Shown piece after piece: positions 45,446 to 55,494 of a stretch of DNA of 64,000 bases. Positions within the stretch are counted from its first letter, which is position 1; every line of letters begins with the position of its first letter. The DNA is from Bacillus sp. ISL-55 (GTDB taxonomy: Bacteria > Bacillota > Bacilli > Bacillales > Cytobacillaceae). The position numbers and the translations under genes are program-made. Where the stretch lies: positions 67,573 to 131,572 of the forward strand of contig NZ_JAGGQU010000012.1 of the NCBI RefSeq assembly GCF_018613155.1, in the 5' to 3' direction. The notes under the pieces are model-generated. The model ran no database searches. It was given only the letters and a program-made list of their open reading frames with translations, and was not told the origin of the DNA.

Positions 45446-46180
45446 TTATTCCCGCCATACCAGACGTTCTTTCTCTTCTATCTGCTTTTCGAATGTTTCA
45501 TCCCAGCGTTGGAGCATGGTATTCCAGACACGTGCATAGAATTTGTCCTGTTCTTTATTGTAGAGTTGAAATTCGAGGCATGGGATGTGCTCAACTTTCT
45601 GTTCGCCAAAGCTATTTACAGCAGCCACTACTGTTTGGAAGCCGTCTTCTTCCTCACCATTTCGGCTCTCTGCGAGAACTTGCAGAATACGGTCCTTCCC
45701 TAAGATGTTCTGATGATTTCCATACCGGTAAAGCGGCAGTTCTCCGTCAGTTTCAGGCAAAGGCTCGGTCATCTCTGGCCAAAACTCATCGTGAATCGGG
45801 CTGTAAGAAAGCACTGCCGACTCTTCTGCCAATTCTTCTTCCATAATCCCTGTCTTTAGCTGCTCTTGCCCTCTCGATGTCAGCTTGTAGCTTCCTTTTT
45901 CCAATGTGATCAAACCCGTGCGTTGCATTTTGTTCAGTAAATCTTCAATGAACAGCTCCTCGACCAGCAGCAATTGAGATAAATTGGCTGCTCGACGGAT
46001 TTGCGTCTTTTCAAATGTGAGTAGCATCATTTTCATGAGAATGTCCATTTTAGAGCGTTTTACGCGATAAAACGCCACAGTATAAATGGTCACCGGGAAT
46101 TGCCAGATCAGCGATTTGTTGATTTGGACAGCTGGATTTTTAAGTAGATCCGCATGTAGCTGCTTTTTTAATTTATCCAT
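45446..46180 (-). CDS. Hypothetical winged-helix protein coupled to the helicase
   Basis: A 244-residue soluble protein. Residues about 45-110 look like a winged helix (D-I-L-M-K-M-M-L-L-T-F, then L-L-N-K-M-Q-R-T-G-L-I-T-L-E-K-G-S-Y-K-L-T-S-R-G). The C-terminal part is acidic and ends E-E-K-E-R-L-V-W. Its start overlaps the helicase stop by 8 nt, so the two are translated together and probably act together. No family recognised. Confidence 0.65.
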   Translation of the reverse strand: MDKLKKQLHADLLKNPAVQINKSLIWQFPVTIYTVAFYRVKRSKMDILMKMMLLTFEKTQIRRAANLSQLLLVEELFIEDLLNKMQRTGLITLEKGSYKLTSRGQEQLKTGIMEEELAEESAVLSYSPIHDEFWPEMTEPLPETDGELPLYRYGNHQNILGKDRILQVLAESRNGEEEDGFQTVVAAVNSFGEQKVEHIPCLEFQLYNKEQDKFYARVWNTMLQRWDETFEKQIEEKERLVWRE

Positions 46181-49100
46181 TCACACCCACCTCTTCAAGG
46201 GTTCGCAATCCATCTTGCTTTTTGGCCGTTTCAAAAACATGAGTATACATTTTTCTTGCATCCCTATGTTTCGTCCGCTGTGTGAACATCTTTGTGCAAC
46301 CAACCATCACAAGCAGCTCTCTTGCTCTCGACAATGCCACATTTAGCCTGCGATAGTCTTTGGCAAAACCGATATCATCCTGCTTATTATCGTGATTACG
46401 CACCATACTTAACAGAATCACATCCATCTCCATGCCCTGGAATCTGTCCACTGTCCCGGTGCGAATCGTTAAGTGAGGCAAATGCAACTCCTGTTGAAGC
46501 ATGCGGTCGATCCTTTTCACTTGTTCTCCGTAGAAACTGATGACACCAATGCTTTTTTTCTCATTGGTTTCCATTCTTCCAGCTTGCTTTGCCTCAGCGG
46601 TTGCATCATCCAATTCCTTCAGCAATTCGCCAATCCTCTTCAATTCAGCTGAATTGTACAGGCTTTTTCCGCCTTTCATTCTTTCTTCGAAAAATAAAGG
46701 CTCGTTCGGCATATCAAGCCAAAGGAGATGATTGTTCCGCTGAATGTTCAGTGATGCCAGCTTGTGGTCACGATCCAGATCAGAATCGATTAAGCCACAT
46801 TGGAGCTGTTCGTTTTCTTGCATATAAAATGGCGTTATCGTTTCCATAATGTTTTTGTGCATCCGATATTGAATCGCAAGCATCGTTTTGTTATTTATCG
46901 GCAAGTTTTTAAACAATCGCTCGAACAACGACTCATTTAATAACTTTTTAAGTTCCGCTTTTCCTTCAAAGTCTTCACTTTCTTCCGCCATTTCCTGCAG
47001 CGTTTCCTCCAGCGTATCGTTTCCCAGTAAAGGCGGCAGCTGATGATGGTCGCCGACCAGAATGATTTTTTTCCCTTTCAGCATCGGCAAAAGGAGCTCC
47101 GGCGGGGTTGCTTTTGATACTTCATCAATAATGACAACGTCAAAAATTGGGTAGTTTTCAATGAAATCTTTGCGAGCGGAGGCCACACATGTTGTTCCTA
47201 TTACATTTGCATGCTTCACATAAAGCTTTCGGATTTCATTCAGGTCATGGTCATTTGCTTCTTCTAGCAAGGACTGCCACATTCCCTGGACTTCCTGGAA
47301 CAGCGGTAGTCTCTGCTTTTCCTGATTCAACGACTCTCGGTTAAAAGAAACGCTCGCCAGCCTCTTTAATACCTCTTCGTGCTCCTTCTCGGGTTCTAAA
47401 TAAAGGATTTCCTGTAGTGGCGCTTGTTCAGCTTCTTTTTCCTTAATTATGGAGGCGAGATTTGAAAGACTGACTTCGATTTCGGTTTGTTTCTGCTTTG
47501 CCTGCTCCAGTTGAAGAGATTCTTGTTCACGTTTTTGACGATTCATTTTAACCCGTAGCTTGGCTTGTCCAAATTGTTTTTGCTTGGCTTTCAGTTCAAA
47601 CGCTTTGGTTTCTTGTTCATGAAGCAATTCCTTCGCATTGGGAATAATTACTGCTGAGACCATCTTTTGTGCGTGCTTGTTTTGCAGGAAAGTAAGCTTG
47701 GCAGTCTGTTCGGCCATCTCTCTCTGATACTTTTGTTGCATCATCTTGTTTTCATCGAGACTAGGCTGAAGCTGTCCAATCAGTTCCTGTTTCAAATGCT
47801 GAAGTGCTTCTTGTGCCATTTTTTTATCTGTATCATTCAGTTTGAGCACATCCGCTTTTTGCCAGATGAAATGTCTCCGGCCATATAGCCACTTAAGAAA
47901 GGTTTCAAGCCGATTCGGATGAATGGTTGATTTTCCTTTTAACTCACTTCTCAATTTCTCTAAAAACTGGTCAATTTCGATCGCTGACGTAGTAACAGGA
48001 GGAATGTTCTTCAATTGCATCTGAAGCTTGGAGTACTTCTCCTTCTCCCCCAAAAGCTGCTCAAGATAGGAAATCGCTGGATTGATTTTCTCATTATATT
48101 CCTTTAACTTATCCAGCTGGTTGATTCTTTCGCGAAGCTGATCGAGCTTTGCAATTAGTGACTGCACTTGTAGAGAGCGAGTCAGATTTTGTTCCAGAAT
48201 GATCCACTTTAAACTGTCGAATTTTTTTGCGGCAGTTATTCTTTCTGTTATAGCCTCCGTCTGCTTCATGGCCTCTTTCCATGTATCACCATCTGCAGAA
48301 ACCCTATCTATCATTTGTTTTAGTTCATTCATTTCGTCTTCTAGCACCTGAAGGGCTACACTGTCTTGCAGCCGTACAATCTCTTGCTGGCAGGCATCCA
48401 ACTCTTTTTGAATCAAGTCACGATCAGGCTCTTCATCCAGAAAAGTTTCATCTTGATCAATGGTGTCATTTAACAAACGCAGGGCGTGTTCCGTTTTCTG
48501 TATTAGCTGCTGAACTGCTTGCCCCTCCTGTTCAACTCCATGAATGCTCTTGTTATGCACTTCAATCAATGACTGAATTTCATTATACTGCTGCTGGGCT
48601 TTCTTCTTTTCTTCAAGCTCCGCTTCTATTCGTGCAAGCTGTTGCTCGAGCCTCTCTTGTTCCTGTTCGTTCGCTTCCCATTCTATTTCTATTTCGGACT
48701 CCCGTTTGTTTCGAGCTTCCAATTGGCTGGAGACTTCCTGCAGCGTATGGTCTTTCCAATACTGTCCGACATTCTCCTCGATGAACTTTTTTCCCTCTTC
48801 TTCTATGCTTTCCGTCCGTCCCACTCTGAGGATTCGGATATCCTTAGTTGCCAGCAATCGTCCCAGGGCATTGTCGACCGCTAAATTCGACTGCGACGCA
48901 ACTAGAGTGCGCAGCCCCGCCTTCGCATTTTGCAGACAGATTTCTGAAATAACGGTTGTTTTTCCTGTTCCGGGCGGCCCTTGGATGACGTATAAGTCTT
49001 CAGCAGACATAGCGCCTGTGACAGCTGCCTGCTGGAACTCGTTCAATGTATTGTGAAACTGCAGCTTTGCCTCAGCCTTGACCTCTTTGACCGGGGGCTT

Positions 49101-49967
49101 ATTTTCAAATAAAAGGCGTTCCAGTTCAGGATTCGCAGCCAAGCCGTTCTCCAATTGCTTAAACCCTTGCCGAAGTCTTTTCAACTGGCTTAAGGTTGCA
49201 AAGTTGCTAAAGATGACTTCCTTAGGATGTACATCAAGGCGCTGCCTGCGGGCCAGAGCTTCCATATTACTGTGTATTTCCACCTCTACCGTGGAAGCCG
49301 AACGATTCGCTTTCAGGACTTTGCCGATCTCCTGGTCCATTCCTTTTAGCTTGACGCTCATATCCTTGAGTGACTTCCAATCCTTATCTTTCATCTCACA
49401 GCCTGTTATTTTTACCGTACTGAAATCATCATTGAATAAAAGCGTGGAATAGCGGGTGGTGATATCAGGAATATCTGCGGACTGCTCCTGAATTTTCAGA
49501 TAGCCTTCCCAACTGGCAATACGTTTTTGCACATACATAGAACTTTCCTGTGCAACCGGCATGTTGTGAATCAAGTTCAGTAACCCCATCGGTAATCGCC
49601 TGCTGCCTTGAACATTTAAGTCAAAAGTAAGCTCTGCCGAAATGCGCCAATTAGACGGCAATGGGATATGTGTCGGCCTCGTCGTTACATTCGTTGCAAC
49701 AAACCCATCCTCTTTGACCAAACAATGGATAACAACAACAAACCTACCGTATTTCTCTGCCAGCCTTTCGTTTTTTTCAATGTCAAAAAACAAGGCTACC
49801 GAAACAAGGCCATCAGCCGATTGCGGATACTTTTCTATATAAACATCAAACGATTTCTCCAATAAAAAAAACGATCGCTCATCCAACCCAGCTTCTCGCA
49901 TTTTACTCTTTGCCTTATTGGTCAAAGCAATCGGACAATGATATTCCTTACTTTGAGTATTTTTCAT
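46173..49967 (-). CDS. Large SF1 (Upf1-like) helicase with long coiled-coil insertion
   Basis: A 1264-residue protein. After an N-terminal domain of unknown type (1-300) comes Walker A G-P-P-G-T-G-K-T-T (about 330), S-Q-S-N-L-A-V-D-N (about 355), then a coiled coil of some 500 residues (about 385-900), then I-I-D-E-V-S-K-A-T (about 948), G-D-H-H-Q-L-P-P, Q-Y-R-M-H (about 1032), R-F-Q-G-M-E-M-D (about 1178) and R-R-L-N-V-A-L-S-R-A-R (about 1205). All core SF1B motifs are present. The coupled downstream winged-helix gene suggests a two-protein DNA or RNA system; defence is one option, unproven. Confidence 0.85.
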   Translation of the reverse strand: MKNTQSKEYHCPIALTNKAKSKMREAGLDERSFFLLEKSFDVYIEKYPQSADGLVSVALFFDIEKNERLAEKYGRFVVVIHCLVKEDGFVATNVTTRPTHIPLPSNWRISAELTFDLNVQGSRRLPMGLLNLIHNMPVAQESSMYVQKRIASWEGYLKIQEQSADIPDITTRYSTLLFNDDFSTVKITGCEMKDKDWKSLKDMSVKLKGMDQEIGKVLKANRSASTVEVEIHSNMEALARRQRLDVHPKEVIFSNFATLSQLKRLRQGFKQLENGLAANPELERLLFENKPPVKEVKAEAKLQFHNTLNEFQQAAVTGAMSAEDLYVIQGPPGTGKTTVISEICLQNAKAGLRTLVASQSNLAVDNALGRLLATKDIRILRVGRTESIEEEGKKFIEENVGQYWKDHTLQEVSSQLEARNKRESEIEIEWEANEQEQERLEQQLARIEAELEEKKKAQQQYNEIQSLIEVHNKSIHGVEQEGQAVQQLIQKTEHALRLLNDTIDQDETFLDEEPDRDLIQKELDACQQEIVRLQDSVALQVLEDEMNELKQMIDRVSADGDTWKEAMKQTEAITERITAAKKFDSLKWIILEQNLTRSLQVQSLIAKLDQLRERINQLDKLKEYNEKINPAISYLEQLLGEKEKYSKLQMQLKNIPPVTTSAIEIDQFLEKLRSELKGKSTIHPNRLETFLKWLYGRRHFIWQKADVLKLNDTDKKMAQEALQHLKQELIGQLQPSLDENKMMQQKYQREMAEQTAKLTFLQNKHAQKMVSAVIIPNAKELLHEQETKAFELKAKQKQFGQAKLRVKMNRQKREQESLQLEQAKQKQTEIEVSLSNLASIIKEKEAEQAPLQEILYLEPEKEHEEVLKRLASVSFNRESLNQEKQRLPLFQEVQGMWQSLLEEANDHDLNEIRKLYVKHANVIGTTCVASARKDFIENYPIFDVVIIDEVSKATPPELLLPMLKGKKIILVGDHHQLPPLLGNDTLEETLQEMAEESEDFEGKAELKKLLNESLFERLFKNLPINNKTMLAIQYRMHKNIMETITPFYMQENEQLQCGLIDSDLDRDHKLASLNIQRNNHLLWLDMPNEPLFFEERMKGGKSLYNSAELKRIGELLKELDDATAEAKQAGRMETNEKKSIGVISFYGEQVKRIDRMLQQELHLPHLTIRTGTVDRFQGMEMDVILLSMVRNHDNKQDDIGFAKDYRRLNVALSRARELLVMVGCTKMFTQRTKHRDARKMYTHVFETAKKQDGLRTLEEVGVNG

Positions 49968-50361
49968 AAATCCACCTGCTTTTTTGACAAAAAAAGTTTT
50001 GAAATGGTTAATTAATCAATAAGTATATACAGCTTTTTAACTAGGTTATTATAGCATAATGTTCAGGGGGTAGAGAGACAGGTTTCTTTACCAATTTCGG
50101 TGGGGGATTGGATACGCTGCAACACAAGAGATGCTTTGTGAGTTTACCCTTTCTTCAAAATAAACCCAAAAAACGATTGTATAATTCGCAGTATCAATAC
50201 CATCCCCAAAATTATAAAACCGTTTACAAAAGATCAACCCTAAAGAAAAATAACGTTAAAGGATAAAATAAAGAGTGAAACTGAAAATTAATCTCCAAAA
50301 AAAGAAGAATGTATTAGATTACCTTATTAATAGTAAAATGATTTTCAGAAAGGAATACACA
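49968..50361. other. Divergent intergenic region
   Basis: AT-rich DNA between the helicase and the large GH94-like gene, presumably carrying both promoters. No repeats, RNA gene or inverted repeat stand out. A GTG at 50275 in frame with the plus-strand gene lacks a ribosome site. Confidence 0.5.
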
Positions 50362-53300
50362 ATGATGAATATACCAAACTTGTACTTTGGAAATGCATCT
50401 TTACACACTGAAATGAAACCGATTTCACTAGAAACGGTAACGATCAGTGAGGAAACTTATTTCAAGATAGAAAACTACAATCAAATGAACCCATTCTTTA
50501 TGACAATAGTAAGTGATGTGGACCTTTGGATGTTTATCTCAAGTACTGGCGGACTGACTTGCGGCCGTAAAAATGCAGAGTCAGCATTATTTCCATATTA
50601 TACAGATGATAAAATCCATGACAGTGTTGAGACAACCGGTTCACATACCATACTGATCGTGAATAAAAATGAAAAGAATTTTCTCTGGAAGCCTTTCTCA
50701 ACTCATAATAGCGATGTCTATAAGATTACAAGAAACCTATATAAAAACACTATAGGTAATAAGATTATGTTTGAAGAGATTAACCATGACCTTGAGGTTA
50801 GTTACACCTATACATGGAAAAGCAGTGATTTATTTGGATTTATCAAAGAATCCAGATTGGTTAACCTGGCTGAAAAGGATGTAGAGATCAGAGTCCTGGA
50901 CGGTATTCGCAACATCCTTCCTTACGGGGTCAATACGCTTTTGCAAACGACAAAGAGCACGCTGGTTGATGGATATAAACGCTGTGAATTAGTAGAAGAA
51001 GCAGGGCTTGGCATCTACACGCTCAGTTCGATTTTAACCGATAAAGCGGAGCCAAGTGAATCATTGAAAGCAACGACGGTTTGGTCAAAGGGACTTGAGA
51101 ATCCTGGCTACCTTTTGTCAGAACAACAGATTAAAGCTTTCTCTCAAAATGCAGAGATCCAAACTGAAGTGGATATTAAGGGTCGAAGAGGTTCCTACTA
51201 TGTTGTCGATTCAATCCGCCTTCAGGGTCGAGAATCAAAGAACTGGTATATCGTCGCTGAACTCAATCAAAGCGCTCCAAAAGTCGAGAAGCTTATTCAG
51301 GATATTACGAATCAACACCCAATTCTTGAAGACGTGGAAGCTGATGTTTCAAAGGGTGAGCACAATCTTAAGAAGCTTGTATTTGATGCTGACGGATTCC
51401 AATTTACTGCTAACGAGAAGGCGGGTTACCGACATTTTTCAAATACCCTTTACAATATCATGCGTGGCGGGATCTATGCAGACGGCTATGTGATTAACCG
51501 GGAGGATTTCAAAGCTTTTGTAGGGGTTTGGAATCAACAAGTATATATGAAACAACTGGATTTTATAAGCCAATTGCCTGAAACCATTAATTATAATGAA
51601 CTGATTGCTTTGGCAGCAGAGCGTGGTTGCAAGGATTTTGAGCGATTAGTATTTGAATACTTGCCACTTACCTACAGCAGGCGACATGGAGACCCAAGCC
51701 GTCCGTGGAATAAATTCAGTATCGAGATTGCCAAAGAAGATGGAAGCAAGGATCTGAAGTTTGAAGGAAATTGGCGTGATATCTTTCAAAATTGGGAAGC
51801 CTTATCCATCTCTTACCCTGAATATACGGAGAGTATCATTGCCAAATTCGTAAACGCATCAACAGCAGACGGTTATAACCCATACCGTATTACGAAGGAC
51901 GGAATTGACTGGGAGAAACTAGACCCTGAAGATCCGTGGTCAAATATTGGATACTGGGGAGACCATCAAATTATTTACCTTTTGAAGCTAATGGAATTAT
52001 CAAAGTCTTATCATCCTGAAAAATTACAGGATCTTCTTCATAAAGACATTTTTGTTTATGGAAATGTTCCATACAGGATTAAAGGATTTGATGCATTAGT
52101 CGAAGACCCAAGAAACACTATTGTTTTTGATGAGGAGCTTGAACAACTCATTGAGGACAGAACGGCAAGTCTTGGATCAGATGGCAAGTTAGTTTACAAC
52201 AAGGACGGAATCTACAAAGTTAATTTAATGGAAAAGCTGTTGGTTACCCTTCTTGCAAAGTTCTCTAACTATGTGCCTGAGGGCGGTATTTGGATGAATA
52301 CTCAACGTCCTGAGTGGAACGATGCGAACAACGCCCTTGTTGGAAATGGATTGTCCATGGTTACCCTGTATTATCTGCATCGTTTCCAAGCTTTTATGGG
52401 TCAAATCGTGAAGGAAATGAAAGAGGACTCCATTGAGGTTTCAGTTGAAGTGCTTCAGATGTTTCAGGAGACAATGGCAGTATTGAAGGATAGTAAAGAA
52501 TCCCTTGGCAATACAATGTCCGATGACACTCGTTACTCTATCGTAAAAGCTTTAGGCAAGATTGGAGAAGCGTATAGAGAATCCATCTATGATAAAGGTT
52601 TTTCAGGAGATAAAGGGGCACTTTCAATAGAATCCCTTAAAGAATTCATTGAGGTTTCAATGCTCCACTTACAAGATTCCATTAAAAAGAATAAACGAGA
52701 TGACGGCCTATATCACTCTTACAATCTCATCCGATTTGATCAGGAAAACTGCAGCATATCCAATCTTTATGAGATGTTAGAAGGCCAGGTTGCCGTACTA
52801 AGTTCAAAAGCTTTAGATGAAAAAGAAACGATCGAAGTCTTAGCGGCACTTCGAGATAGTTCTATTTATCGCGAAGACCAAAACAGCTATATGCTATATC
52901 CGAATCGTGAATTGCCAAAGTTCTTAGAGAAAAATGTGATTCCTGAGGAACAAGTTATGTCATCAACTGTTTTAACAGCAGAACTGAATCGGAATTCCAC
53001 ACGGTTCATTGAAAAAGATGTGAATGGGAAGTACCATTTTAACGGTCAATTCAGAAACGGTGATGAGATTCAAGAAGCACTTAAAGCGACAAAAGAGTAT
53101 AAGGATGAGGATATCAAAATCGTTGCAGAAATCTTCACGAACCTTTTTGACCATCATGCTTTTACAGGACGCTCCGGCACCTTTTATAAGTATGAAGGTT
53201 TAGGAAGCATCTATTGGCATATGGTATCAAAGCTAGTTTTGGCGACACAGGAAAACTTTGAAGATCTCTCCGGCCAAAAGGGGCTGACTGAGGAAGCCAG

Positions 53301-53823
53301 GGCGCTTATGAATTACTATGAAGATCTTAAGGCAGGAATAGGACTGGATAAATCACCGGAACAATACGGCGCATTTCCAACAGATGCTTATTCCCATACT
53401 CCCGGCTTTGCAGGAGTCCAACAACCAGGTATGACCGGACAGGTTAAAGAAGACTTTATCTCCAGACTAGGTGAGTTAGGCGTGAAGGCAGAAGCCGGAC
53501 GTATTCATTTCAAACCGGAGTTATTAGCAAAGGCTGAGTTCTTAACAGAGCCGAAAACATGGTCCCTGCCTAGGAATAGCCATGCTGAAGGTTCAGACAC
53601 CATCCAGCTAGATAAGAATTCCTTAGGATTTACATTCTGTGCAGTTCCAGTCATCTATTATCTAGACAGCCAAAAGAAAATCATCGTATGTTATAAAGAT
53701 GGAACAGAACGTATCTATGAAGATGCAGACACCCTAGATCACGAAACAAGTCAAACCATTTTCAGTCGTGATGGCAAGATCGATCGAATCAAAGTGTATA
53801 TTGACGGCAGTAACTTGAATTAG
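50362..53823 (+). CDS. Very large GH94-like (alpha/alpha)6-barrel protein
   Basis: A 1153-residue cytoplasmic protein from ATG 50362 (AAAGGA 8 nt upstream). It begins P-N-L-Y-F-G-N-A-S and has an N-terminal beta-rich half, then a helical part with G-Y-W-G-D-H-Q-I-I-Y near 535, E-G-G-I-W-M-N near 643 and P-E-W-N-D-A-N-N-A-L-V-G-N-G near 652. The E-W-N-D-A motif resembles the D-W-N-D-G catalytic motif of GH94 phosphorylases. No signal peptide. A carbohydrate-active role is inferred; family and substrate are not fixed. It stands alone, with no sugar transporter nearby. Confidence 0.6.
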   Translation: MMNIPNLYFGNASLHTEMKPISLETVTISEETYFKIENYNQMNPFFMTIVSDVDLWMFISSTGGLTCGRKNAESALFPYYTDDKIHDSVETTGSHTILIVNKNEKNFLWKPFSTHNSDVYKITRNLYKNTIGNKIMFEEINHDLEVSYTYTWKSSDLFGFIKESRLVNLAEKDVEIRVLDGIRNILPYGVNTLLQTTKSTLVDGYKRCELVEEAGLGIYTLSSILTDKAEPSESLKATTVWSKGLENPGYLLSEQQIKAFSQNAEIQTEVDIKGRRGSYYVVDSIRLQGRESKNWYIVAELNQSAPKVEKLIQDITNQHPILEDVEADVSKGEHNLKKLVFDADGFQFTANEKAGYRHFSNTLYNIMRGGIYADGYVINREDFKAFVGVWNQQVYMKQLDFISQLPETINYNELIALAAERGCKDFERLVFEYLPLTYSRRHGDPSRPWNKFSIEIAKEDGSKDLKFEGNWRDIFQNWEALSISYPEYTESIIAKFVNASTADGYNPYRITKDGIDWEKLDPEDPWSNIGYWGDHQIIYLLKLMELSKSYHPEKLQDLLHKDIFVYGNVPYRIKGFDALVEDPRNTIVFDEELEQLIEDRTASLGSDGKLVYNKDGIYKVNLMEKLLVTLLAKFSNYVPEGGIWMNTQRPEWNDANNALVGNGLSMVTLYYLHRFQAFMGQIVKEMKEDSIEVSVEVLQMFQETMAVLKDSKESLGNTMSDDTRYSIVKALGKIGEAYRESIYDKGFSGDKGALSIESLKEFIEVSMLHLQDSIKKNKRDDGLYHSYNLIRFDQENCSISNLYEMLEGQVAVLSSKALDEKETIEVLAALRDSSIYREDQNSYMLYPNRELPKFLEKNVIPEEQVMSSTVLTAELNRNSTRFIEKDVNGKYHFNGQFRNGDEIQEALKATKEYKDEDIKIVAEIFTNLFDHHAFTGRSGTFYKYEGLGSIYWHMVSKLVLATQENFEDLSGQKGLTEEARALMNYYEDLKAGIGLDKSPEQYGAFPTDAYSHTPGFAGVQQPGMTGQVKEDFISRLGELGVKAEAGRIHFKPELLAKAEFLTEPKTWSLPRNSHAEGSDTIQLDKNSLGFTFCAVPVIYYLDSQKKIIVCYKDGTERIYEDADTLDHETSQTIFSRDGKIDRIKVYIDGSNLN

Positions 53824-53831
53824 ACTTAAAG

Positions 53832-53884
53832 AAAGTGCCTGGCACTCCCTGGATTTTTTCGGGTGAGTGACAGGCACTTTTTAT
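53832..53884. terminator. Terminator, probably bidirectional
   Basis: AAAGTGCCTG and CAGGCACTTT arms enclose 29 nt, with TTTATTTG after on the plus strand. It separates the GH94-like and Nif3 genes. Confidence 0.75.
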
Positions 53885-53898
53885 TTGTTTAGATTCGC

Positions 53899-54645
53899 TC
53901 AATAATGTCCTTCATTAAGTCTCACAACTTCAAGTTCTTTTATATTTTCATTCAATTTCAATGCTAGGCTTTCAATACCAAATAACTCTATGAAAGTATG
54001 ACTCCCAACGATAAGATTGATTCGTTTAAACTGAGCATATTGAATCGTAGACAAATTGCATTCCCCTGTAATGTATACATCACACTCATTTTCAACTGCT
54101 TCTTTAAGGCAATCTGTTGGCGCTCCATTGCCACAGACCAAGCCCACCCGTTTCACCTTCTTGTCATTAAACCGCCAATATCTAACTGGTTCTTCAAGTA
54201 GATTTACCATACGATTCACTAATTCATTAAATTCGATTTCTTCACCAGATTCTGCGACTCTGCCAGTATATAACCCTTCCAATTCGTGGGTTCTTTTAAC
54301 AATTTCCAAATTCAATTCCTTTAATAAACTATCATTTGTTCCAAAATCACAGTCATCAAGAGGCAAGTGATTATAGTAGTGACTTATGCCATATTCCGCT
54401 AGTTTTTCGATGCATGCCTCTTTCAAGCCAAATATTTCATCCCATGCATCGTGGTGAGTCACTAACATATCAACACCATGAATTCTTGCTTCCTCAATCG
54501 TTTCAAGCGTGAGGTTAACACAGTAGCCTACCTTTTTAACTTTTCTATCTGCCTGGTAGGTAAGCCCAGATTCCCTTGAATAGATATCCTTATTTTTTAT
54601 ATTGAACAGGTCATTAATTCTTTCAACAATAAATGTAGCATCCAT
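53899..54645 (-). CDS. Nif3-like dinuclear metal centre protein
   Basis: A 248-residue DUF34/Nif3 family protein. Metal ligands are visible in V-T-H-H-D (about 62) and S-H-T-F-I-E (about 217), and C-G-N-G-A-P near 170 and I-T-G-E-C near 192 are family positions. The form is short, without the extra PII-like domain seen in some Bacillus homologues. Function debated. GGAGG lies upstream of the ATG. Confidence 0.87.
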   Translation of the reverse strand: MDATFIVERINDLFNIKNKDIYSRESGLTYQADRKVKKVGYCVNLTLETIEEARIHGVDMLVTHHDAWDEIFGLKEACIEKLAEYGISHYYNHLPLDDCDFGTNDSLLKELNLEIVKRTHELEGLYTGRVAESGEEIEFNELVNRMVNLLEEPVRYWRFNDKKVKRVGLVCGNGAPTDCLKEAVENECDVYITGECNLSTIQYAQFKRINLIVGSHTFIELFGIESLALKLNENIKELEVVRLNEGHY

Positions 54646-54807
54646 ATATTTGCCTCCTCAGTTTCAACTTGTTTTGCCTTTAATCTCTTTATTACCTTGG
54701 TTGTAATCTAAAGAGGCATTAATTGAGGGAACTCCAATGATTACTAAAGAAATAACAACTAACCGAACTAAATGACTTCAAATACATACAGCCAACTACA
54801 GCTGAAT

Positions 54808-55467
54808 TTAACAGCAATAGTCATAAGGATGTAGCGGAGGACTAGCCCGGAATATCCACTTTGTATTATACGAACGATCCTTCCAGTGCCATGCACCTAA
54901 CGCAGCTGCACATGCATCGATTGAATGGCTTTCTTCTTCCATTTCAATCGGTAATTGTGTAAGCCCCTGCTCTGTAAGCCAATTCCGTATATAACTTCTA
55001 GCTGATTGTTCTTGTTTATAGGCCAACACGTATTCAATATCTTGTTTGGACAGTCTCGATCCAATTACGGCCCCTGGATGGACTTCCACTAAAGAAATGG
55101 GATACGCGGCGTTTAGATTCTCTATTTCTCTACTAAGCTTTATTCCTCTTAATGTTAAATACACCATTCTATTTAAGGTTGGCGGCATGATTGACCCAGA
55201 TCTCATCCCTAAATCCACAATGAACTTTCTTAGTTCCCGGTCACTTTTTCGATCTCCGCCACCGTCTTGATAGGATAATGGTGCATCAATTCCGATCACG
55301 ACCTCATCCAATTGACTTTGCTCGAAAACCTTTTTCAATATGTCCTGATCGCTTAAGTTATTTTCCCACTTAACCAATTCCAGGTGGTTTTCCTCTTGTT
55401 TAAAAATAGCGAGAACTGTATCCTTATGATTTTTTGGACCTGATAGGTCAATTCCGATAATCCTCAA
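54808..55467 (-). CDS. DUF429 family protein
   Basis: A 219-residue protein with an RNase H-like start, I-I-G-I-D-L-S-G-P-K, then V-I-G-I-D-A-P-L-S-Y near 57, V-E-V-H-P-G-A near 128 and H-S-I-D-A-C-A-A-A-L-G-A near 180. The spaced Asp residues fit the DUF429 predicted nuclease fold. Substrate unknown. It begins 28 nt after the lipoprotein stop and is probably co-transcribed with it. Confidence 0.87.
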   Translation of the reverse strand: MRIIGIDLSGPKNHKDTVLAIFKQEENHLELVKWENNLSDQDILKKVFEQSQLDEVVIGIDAPLSYQDGGGDRKSDRELRKFIVDLGMRSGSIMPPTLNRMVYLTLRGIKLSREIENLNAAYPISLVEVHPGAVIGSRLSKQDIEYVLAYKQEQSARSYIRNWLTEQGLTQLPIEMEEESHSIDACAAALGAWHWKDRSYNTKWIFRASPPLHPYDYCC

Positions 55468-55494
55468 ATAAAACCCTCACTTCCGTCATTACAA

